DNA of 64,000 nt from Enterococcus hirae ATCC 9790 (GTDB lineage Bacteria > Bacillota > Bacilli > Lactobacillales > Enterococcaceae). The notes below the pieces were generated by a model that was given only the letters and a program-made list of their open reading frames with translations, ran no database searches and was not told the origin of the DNA. Made by a program: the position numbers and the translations under genes. The DNA lies in contig NC_018081.1 of assembly GCF_000271405.2 (NCBI RefSeq), positions 1,712,252 to 1,776,251 on the forward strand, given 5' to 3'. Below, one piece after another: positions 58,541 to 64,000 of the stretch. The stretch's first letter is position 1. Every line of letters begins with the position of its first letter.

Positions 58541-59740
58541 TTAAATAAAGATGCTCAAAGCTGCGAATAATACGGTAAATAGCACGATTAAGCCACCAAC
58601 GATCAAGTGTCTTTTTTTGTGCAGAACCAAGATGGCGATATATTCTCGCAAAAATGCATTCGGCAAGTAGTAAAAGGCAGTTTTCGCTCCGATTCCATCC
58701 GCTTTTAAACCAGCTTGCTTTGCATAAAGACCTGCACGGAAGATGTGGTAATTATTAGAAGTGAAAATCGCTCGATATGGCCCACCAGTTTGTTGATCCA
58801 TGAGTTCTTTAGAAAAACGCATATTTTCTAAAGTTGTCTTTGAATTGGCTTCCACCAAGATATCTCTCTCAGGAATGCCTTTAGCTAAAGCATATTGCTT
58901 CATCGCAATTGCTTCCGGCACTTTTTCATCTGATCCTTGACCACCAGACATCAATAGAATAGGCGGGTTCAAGGTTGCTTTACTTTGTGCCCAATAAAAG
59001 GCGATCGCTTTGTCGATTCTTTTTGCTAAAAGAGGGGATACCGTTTCGCCATTGAGTAGACCAGCCCCTAAAACAATAATGTAATTTTGGTTGTATCGTG
59101 GACGGTTGAACTGATACAAAAAAGAAACGGTTATAAAGTTATAGAAAACCACAAAAAGATAAAACAGAATCAATGGGACAGCCGTGAATAATACATTGAA
59201 CCATTGTGGGAAATATTGGATAAAGAAGATTTGAAATATAGTATATAACGTCAAAAAGATTGCTAATAATAAAGTTAAGAGATTGGCTAATGAGCGAGAT
59301 TCTCTTTTTAAAACTAATAACCCGTTCCAAAATAAAAAAACGATCAAAATGTAAACGCCAAATAACAAGATCAACAAAACGGGGATAGCAATTATTGCAA
59401 ATAAACCACCAATAAAAATATTTTGTGTTTCAAGCAGCAAGGTGACTAAGTAGCCACCAAAACTAATTAAAAAGAAATTAAACAATACCCCGTTCAATAG
59501 TTTGCGTTTTTCAGTAAAATAGGAGAATGCAAAAATACTGAAAAAAACAAGTGGGATCAAAAAGTAAAAGGTGGAATAAAAAATTTCCAAAACAATGAAG
59601 TAAGTGACCATCATCATAAATGTCCAAGATCCACAATAAAAGAACAGAGCAGGATCACTTTGACGACGGCGCCAATAAAGAATACCGGTAAACCCTAAAA
59701 CATAGAGAACCAAGAAAGTCAGGTCTCTTGTCAAATTCAT
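58541..59740 (-). CDS. YdcF/SanA-family (DUF218) membrane protein
   Basis: A 399-residue protein: eight or so N-terminal hydrophobic helices (about 5-215), then a DUF218 domain with YIIVLGAGLLNGETVSPLLA, LLMSGGQGSDEKVPEA, SKTTLENMRFSK and TSNNYHIFRAGLYA, ending in a final transmembrane helix. DUF218 proteins are linked to envelope integrity and vancomycin sensitivity in other bacteria; the reaction is unknown. Confidence 0.87.
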   Translation of the reverse strand: MNLTRDLTFLVLYVLGFTGILYWRRRQSDPALFFYCGSWTFMMMVTYFIVLEIFYSTFYFLIPLVFFSIFAFSYFTEKRKLLNGVLFNFFLISFGGYLVTLLLETQNIFIGGLFAIIAIPVLLILLFGVYILIVFLFWNGLLVLKRESRSLANLLTLLLAIFLTLYTIFQIFFIQYFPQWFNVLFTAVPLILFYLFVVFYNFITVSFLYQFNRPRYNQNYIIVLGAGLLNGETVSPLLAKRIDKAIAFYWAQSKATLNPPILLMSGGQGSDEKVPEAIAMKQYALAKGIPERDILVEANSKTTLENMRFSKELMDQQTGGPYRAIFTSNNYHIFRAGLYAKQAGLKADGIGAKTAFYYLPNAFLREYIAILVLHKKRHLIVGGLIVLFTVLFAALSIFI

Positions 59741-60040
59741 AGAATTAACTCCTTTCGTTTAATGAACACGAAATAAAACGTGTTTTGTTTAGGTTGATAC
59801 CAATTTACGCAAAAACGATTGATTGAAAGATAAAATCAATAAAATTGACACAACCTTTACTATTATAGCTAAAATTAGAAAAAAAAGCTGTTCTGAAAAA
59901 TTAAAAACTAAAAAAGGAAAACTTGGGGCATGTAGCAAGGATTGTTAGATAAAAGTACACCTCCTAAGTTAGACAATGACATTCTGACTTAAGAGGTGTA
60001 CTTAAAATTCTACGTTCTACTTGTTGGTATTTTAGCTGGA
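59741..60040. other. 300-bp intergenic region upstream of the YdcF-like gene
   Basis: Holds the hairpin at 59952-60004 and a small AACACG/CGTGTT inverted repeat near 59765-59785 in the 5' region of the YdcF-like gene. No gene seen. Confidence 0.5.
59952..60004 (-). terminator. long hairpin after dacA
   Basis: AAGTACACCTCCTAAGT and ACTTAAGAGGTGTACTT pair with one mismatch around a roughly 17-base loop. On the minus strand TTTT follows, so it probably terminates dacA. The arms also resemble IS3-type terminal repeats (CTAAGTTAGAC), so a MITE-like remnant is possible. Confidence 0.6.
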
Positions 60041-61348
60041 TTAGAACAAATTACTAAAAAAATCAGTAACATGTCGCCAACCAATCACAAAGATATTTGC
60101 TTTTTCAACTGATTTAGCAGTAATAATATCTGTGGTTGGTTCTTTATTGTCTTCCAAATAGCCCAGTGAATCATCGGCTAAGGTAATCGTTGCTGTCCCT
60201 ACCTTCATACCTTTATTGACGGGGGCTGCTACTTGATCATTCGTTACGACTTTTTTATCAAGGGTAGGAGTAATTTTTAATTTACCAGTATCCATACCAT
60301 TTCTTACCCAAACTTTTACAGGATTTTTTAAGGCAACAGCTACTGAAGTTTCTTTGCCATCTTTCACTGCTAAGTTTTTTAAATCTGGAATACTTGCATT
60401 GGACTTTCCAAGTTCTTTAATTGACCAATTATCATAGCAGTAATCCATTAAACGTCCGGTTTCGTTGAAGCGGGCACTTGGATTTGTAGCATGGTCATCG
60501 GCATTTAAAACAACCGTAATGACTCGTCTACCATCTTTATTGATCGTTCCAACAAAACAAGCACCAGCAAATTCAGTTGTACCAGTTTTTAAGCCATCTA
60601 CGCCTTCTTTGTAGTTAACAAACCCAGAAAGCATCCAATTCCAATTCACCATTTCGACAGGAGACTGAGTCCCTTCGCCGAACGTTTCATTAGTAGTATT
60701 TGTCACTTTTAATACCTCAGGGAAATCTAAGATCAAGTGTCTGGCAACGATCGCAACATCTTTGGCTGACATTTGGTTTTCTTCTGTTTCCGAGGTACCT
60801 TCAGGACGATTCTCACCGAGATAGGAATTATTTAATCCAGAGGCGTTCACAATCGTTGCGTCGTTAATACCCCAATCTTTTAATTGTTTTTTCATCAATT
60901 CAAGAAACTTTGTTTCACTGCCAGCTATTTTTTCTGCTAAAGCTACCATTGAGGCGTTAGCAGATTGAATAAAGGCTGAATCAAAAAGTTCTTTGACCGT
61001 ATAGCTGTTCTCTTTGTGTAAAGGTACGTTTGACAAGTCAGGAACAACGCTCAATTTTTCAGCATAATCTGAAATTGGCACTTTTTCATCCCAAGTCAGT
61101 TTTCCTTCTTTTACTTGATCAAGAACGATATAAAGACCAATTATTTTGGTGATTGAAGCAATTCCCATTGGTTTTTCTCCATCTTGATCATAAAGGATCT
61201 TACCACTCTCTGCATCAACAGCAAAAGCGGCTTTTGCATTGACTTTGAATGATTCGTCAGCGTGAACTGCTGTGATTGGTAAAATCGCAGCGAGGCACAA
61301 GATCAAACTTGTTAATAACATGAACAATCGTAATTTTTTTTGAGGCAT
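60041..61348 (-). CDS. dacA: D-alanyl-D-alanine carboxypeptidase (PBP5-like)
   Basis: A 435-residue low-molecular-weight PBP that trims the terminal D-Ala from peptidoglycan stem peptides. Signal peptide (1-30, cleaved near AVHADE), active-site S65-I-T-K68, S129-A-N131 and K254-T-G-T257. The C-terminal PBP5-C domain ends in a short amphipathic helix for membrane binding. Ribosome site AAGGAG on the minus strand. Confidence 0.94.
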   Translation of the reverse strand: MPQKKLRLFMLLTSLILCLAAILPITAVHADESFKVNAKAAFAVDAESGKILYDQDGEKPMGIASITKIIGLYIVLDQVKEGKLTWDEKVPISDYAEKLSVVPDLSNVPLHKENSYTVKELFDSAFIQSANASMVALAEKIAGSETKFLELMKKQLKDWGINDATIVNASGLNNSYLGENRPEGTSETEENQMSAKDVAIVARHLILDFPEVLKVTNTTNETFGEGTQSPVEMVNWNWMLSGFVNYKEGVDGLKTGTTEFAGACFVGTINKDGRRVITVVLNADDHATNPSARFNETGRLMDYCYDNWSIKELGKSNASIPDLKNLAVKDGKETSVAVALKNPVKVWVRNGMDTGKLKITPTLDKKVVTNDQVAAPVNKGMKVGTATITLADDSLGYLEDNKEPTTDIITAKSVEKANIFVIGWRHVTDFFSNLF

Positions 61349-61471
61349 TTTTTTCTCCTTGTTTTCTAATAGTTTTCCTATAAATTAAAATTTTATCAAA
61401 GAGATAGAGTAGTTTCAATATTTCTGATAAAAACATAATAAAAGATATTTATAGAAAAAGGAGAAAAGTGG

Positions 61472-61594
61472 TTACTTCTCTTGATCTTTGCTACGAATTT
61501 TTACCGGTTGCGCTTCTGGTTCATTCAATCGAGAAGCAACAAAAATAGTAACAGCAGTTAGGGTTAATAAACTGAAGATCATGAATATGTGCAT
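61472..61594 (-). CDS. 40-residue single-pass membrane peptide
   Basis: Starts MHIFMIFSLLTLTAVTIFVA, then SRLNEPEAQPVKIRSKDQEK and stop. One N-terminal transmembrane helix with a charged tail. GAGGTGATCAC gives a well-spaced ribosome site. No family recognised. It lies between divergent dacA and the baeRF gene on the same strand as dacA, with no clear terminator between them, so dacA might be read through from it. Confidence 0.6.
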   Translation of the reverse strand: MHIFMIFSLLTLTAVTIFVASRLNEPEAQPVKIRSKDQEK

Positions 61595-61826
61595 GTGATC
61601 ACCTCATTCATTTATTTTCTATTAGTGTAGCAAAAAGAATTGAATTTCTTTTTAAGAAATGAAAGGAATGATTGAGTAAAGTATGAAATAATTATGAAAT
61701 TAATTAAATAAAACAAAAATAGAAATAAGTCGTTTTATTAAAATTCGTTTTATTATCTCGAAAAAATTTGTTGTGGTAGACTTTACTTATAGTAAAGGAA
61801 TGACTTTTTTTAGGAGGGATACGATT

Positions 61827-62933
61827 ATGACAAAAATGGCGAAAGAATTATTGTCACAGCTGACTTCAGAAGGTGCTACAGGCCCATTCGTCACGATTAT
61901 GTTGAACACCCATGTCGCACATCAAGATGTAGAAAAAGATCAAATCAAGTTCAAAAATTTTGCGAAAGAAGCAAAAAAACGGTTTGAAAAAAAATATGCT
62001 GAACATGACTGGTCCTTGTTCCAAGAAAAAATCACTAGTTTGTTAGAAGATGCTTCATTTTGGCGAAGCGCTACAACAAGCGTTGCTGTCATCTTATCTC
62101 CAGAACATACGTATATCCATCGCTTAGGTATTCCTGTAGATGACCAATATTATGTGAGTGATCTGCCATATCTTCTAGCGATTATCAAAAATAGTCACTT
62201 TAACTACGCTTATTATCTACTAGGATTGAATCGTGATTCAATGAAGTTGTACGAAGTAAACAATAAGCAGGTAACTGAAGTAAAATTACCGGAAGATGCA
62301 CCGAAAGATGTAGTAACAGCTTTAGGTTCGGAGTTAACAGGTGGCGGATTAAACTATACTTCAAATGGTAGTGAGGGAGCTACGTTTCATGGTGTCAATC
62401 CAAAAGATGAGGAAGTAGAGATCGACTGGGTCAATTATTATCAAGCAGTTGATGATTATCTTAAGGATACCTTTGACAATCCTGAAAAACGCCCAATTTA
62501 TCTCTTTGCGTTACCGGAAAACCAAACGATGTTCAAAAAAATCGCTAAAAATCCGTACTATTGTTCTGATGTGGCGATCTCTGCCTCACCTGCACAATTA
62601 TCGTTAAAAGAAATCGAAGCAGGAGCTAAAAAACTTTCTGAGGAATTAGCTGCGAAAGAAGCAGAAGGGTATAATCGTTTGTTAGATAAGAAATTTATCG
62701 ATCAACTAGTAGATATCGTTCCAGCTGCTAAAGAAGGGAAAATTTCTCACTTGTTTATTGCTACGTCTAACTTAGTGGATGGATTTGGAGAAGATCCAGA
62801 AACAGAGTATGACCGCCGTCAAGTTTTAAATGAATTGGCAGATAATGTCATCATGAACGGAGGACAAGTAGTCATTCTTGAACAAAAAGAGGCACCAGAT
62901 GAGAAAAGTTTAGTAGCAATCCTTCGTTACTAA
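61827..62933 (+). CDS. baeRF-family (release-factor-like) protein
   Basis: A 368-residue protein of the bacterial archaeo-eukaryotic release-factor families: N-terminal part with GPFVTIMLNTHVAHQDVEKD, central VAVILSPEHTYIHRLG, then GLNRDSMKLYEV and a C-terminal part with KKFIDQLVDIVPAAKEGKIS and LFIATSNLVDGFGED. Predicted to act on ribosomes; no activity is proven. The ATG at 61827 follows AGGAGGG; an in-frame ATG at 61773 is not supported. Confidence 0.85.
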   Translation: MTKMAKELLSQLTSEGATGPFVTIMLNTHVAHQDVEKDQIKFKNFAKEAKKRFEKKYAEHDWSLFQEKITSLLEDASFWRSATTSVAVILSPEHTYIHRLGIPVDDQYYVSDLPYLLAIIKNSHFNYAYYLLGLNRDSMKLYEVNNKQVTEVKLPEDAPKDVVTALGSELTGGGLNYTSNGSEGATFHGVNPKDEEVEIDWVNYYQAVDDYLKDTFDNPEKRPIYLFALPENQTMFKKIAKNPYYCSDVAISASPAQLSLKEIEAGAKKLSEELAAKEAEGYNRLLDKKFIDQLVDIVPAAKEGKISHLFIATSNLVDGFGEDPETEYDRRQVLNELADNVIMNGGQVVILEQKEAPDEKSLVAILRY

Positions 62934-62979
62934 TAGAGTGCCATGAGATTTTGCATTTTGAATAAAGAAATGAAAGAGC

Positions 62980-63012
62980 ACGACTGGGGAAATTTTTTCC
63001 TCAGTCTTGTTT
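62980..63012 (+). terminator. terminator after the baeRF gene
   Basis: GACTGGGGAAA and TTTCCTCAGTC arms (one mismatch) around TTTT, then TTGTTTATAG. Confidence 0.65.
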
Positions 63013-63376
63013 ATAGTTAAAAAATAAAAAGTAGAAGAAGTCGATTCAACTGGTGTTATTTTACTATCAACTATCGTTCTTATGGGGAATCTTATCAAAA
63101 AAAATCGTTAGAGAAAGTCTGAATTATAAGGAAACGATTCCATAATTGTTAGGACGGAATACAGAGATATCACTCTTTTTCTCGTTTTTGTCAGAAAACA
63201 CCAGATGAAAAGGAAAAAAAGAAGGGAAAATAGTGGCTATTTTGTAACCGATATGATATATTAAGAGTGTAGTTTTTGTTCGGTAATCTGTGGCATGTTT
63301 CAAATAAACATCTTCCAGATATACACCATTCAAGTAATTGCAAAATATGTGTTGAAACACAAGGAGGATTTTTATT
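63013..63376. other. upstream region and long leader of cspA
   Basis: About 360 bases without a convincing gene. A possible -10 (TATATT, near 63257) would give a leader of about 110 bases, as usual for cold-shock mRNAs. A minus-strand open frame covers part of it but overlaps cspA and has no support. Confidence 0.45.
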
Positions 63377-63577
63377 ATGGAAACAGGTACAGTAAAATGG
63401 TTTAACTCAGAAAAAGGTTTTGGATTCATTACAGCAGAAAACGGTAACGATGTATTCGTTCATTTCTCAGCTATCCAAGGCGACGGATTCAAAACTCTTG
63501 AAGAAGGTCAAACAGTAAACTTTGACGTTGAAGAAGGTCAACGTGGCCCTCAAGCAACTAACGTTGTTAAAGCTTAA
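63377..63577 (+). CDS. cspA: cold-shock protein
   Basis: A 66-residue single cold-shock domain: [19 protein letters not shown] (RNP1 KGFGFI) and VFVHFS (RNP2). Binds single-stranded RNA/DNA and acts as an RNA chaperone. Ribosome site AAGGAGGA. Codon use is strongly biased, as expected of a highly expressed gene. Followed by a strong terminator. Confidence 0.96.
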   Translation: METGTVKWFNSEKGFGFITAENGNDVFVHFSAIQGDGFKTLEEGQTVNFDVEEGQRGPQATNVVKA

Positions 63578-63591
63578 TTAATTGATTTGAA

Positions 63592-63631
63592 TAAAAGCTC
63601 GATAACTACATTGTAGTTGTCGAGCTTTTTT
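63592..63631 (+). terminator. terminator after cspA
   Basis: AAAAGCTCGATAACTAC and GTAGTTGTCGAGCTTTT arms with an ATT loop, then TT. Confidence 0.92.
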
Positions 63632-63860
63632 GTTTTGGATCAATCACAAAGTTAAATAAGTTCTTCAGATAAGTGGAATTGATTCTGCATCAATAGGTAG
63701 TTGAGTAATCAGCCGGTAGTTAAGGTGATCAGATGATTTAGAAAGTGAACCAATAATATAAAGGTTTTTTTCATAAATGGAAAGAGAGATTAAGAAATTT
63801 TCTGGTGATTGTAGTATAATCGCAAGAGAACATTTAAAGGCAAGAGAAGAGGAAGTAAAT

Positions 63861-64000
63861 TTGAAATCAAAAACTTATGCAGTTGTCGATATTGAAACGA
63901 CTGGGACAAATCCAAAAGAAGATCGCATTATCCAATTTGGATGTGTCATGATTGAAGGTGGTCGAATCACTTCTCGTTTTTCGATTGATATTAATCCCGG
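63861..64000 (+). CDS. dinG: DinG-type helicase with N-terminal exonuclease domain (partial)
   Basis: Only the first 46 codons are in the window. TTG start after AGAGGAAG, then KSKTYAVVDIETTGTNPKED and IIQFGCVMIEGG: a DEDD exonuclease Exo I motif (D-I-E). In Firmicutes this N-terminus is found on DinG, where it is fused to an XPD-like helicase, but a stand-alone PolC/DnaQ-like exonuclease cannot be excluded. A -10-like TATAAT is at 63815-63820. The 283 bp before it hold only the cspA terminator. Confidence 0.75.
   Translation, partial: MKSKTYAVVDIETTGTNPKEDRIIQFGCVMIEGGRITSRFSIDINP

Noticed and set aside
63124..63429. 101-codon minus-strand ORF over the cspA leader
   Set aside because: It overlaps the start of cspA on the opposite strand, has no ribosome site, and the leader is expected to be a regulatory 5' region.

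Overview
The window is chromosomal DNA from a low-GC Gram-positive bacterium, almost certainly an Enterococcus. The evidence is gene content and order: the end of a liaX-like gene with liaY and liaZ, then hprK-lgt-gpsA-galU; divergent pepQ/ccpA followed by a class A penicillin-binding protein gene; and the yqfL/zur - rpsU - yqeY - phoH - pgpH - ybeY - dgkA - era - recO - T-box-glyQS block. I cannot fix the species; the proteins look like the E. faecium/hirae/mundtii side of the genus. No tRNA, rRNA, CRISPR array, intact transposase or integrase was seen.

Layout. 1-8.9 kb: envelope stress (liaXYZ), carbon control (hprK, ccpA), envelope precursors (lgt, gpsA, galU), two small envelope proteins and pepQ. 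9.1-11.25 kb: an accessory gene with an ArdC/LtrC-like middle part, broken by two one-base frameshifts and carrying a 171-bp direct duplication. 11.3-20.6 kb: pbpF, nfo, mntH, yneF and a heterodimeric ABC exporter whose second subunit has lost its ATPase core. 20.7-24.7 kb: a phospho-beta-glucoside locus (RpiR regulator, GH4, GH1) with good cre sites, no PTS gene, and a frameshifted regulator. 24.8-29.3 kb: trxB, a second frameshifted hypothetical gene, pgcA and a CzrA-like repressor. 29.4-41.5 kb: conserved housekeeping genes ending in a T-box-controlled glyQS operon. 41.6-52.9 kb: a surface polysaccharide locus. 53-64 kb: yidC, acyP, an rRNA methyltransferase, an HD protein, a FusB-like gene with a leader peptide and attenuator, a CLC-type transporter under a fluoride riboswitch, a YdcF-like protein, dacA, a baeRF protein, cspA and the start of dinG.

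How it fits together. PgcA and GalU supply UDP-glucose, which Ugd in the polysaccharide locus can oxidise to UDP-glucuronate. The same locus encodes homologues of all four enzymes of the di-N-acetylbacillosamine route (4,6-dehydratase, aminotransferase, acetyltransferase, PglC-type initiating transferase), plus a Wzz/Wze/Wzh control module, one glycosyltransferase and a flippase, but no recognisable polymerase. A perfect Fur-type inverted repeat lies about 190 bp upstream of its first gene, which suggests iron-responsive expression. HprK and CcpA are both here, and cre-like sites lie before ccpA and the beta-glucoside genes.

Most notable: (1) the Fur-type site before the bacillosamine-type locus that lacks a polymerase; (2) the leader peptide/attenuator before the FusB-like gene; (3) the fluoride riboswitch/CLC unit; (4) a cluster of one-base lesions, four of them one-base-short A tracts, found only in accessory genes; (5) the exporter subunit with its ATPase motifs deleted. 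Nothing here is clearly a wholly new system. The two broken hypothetical genes are the least understood parts.
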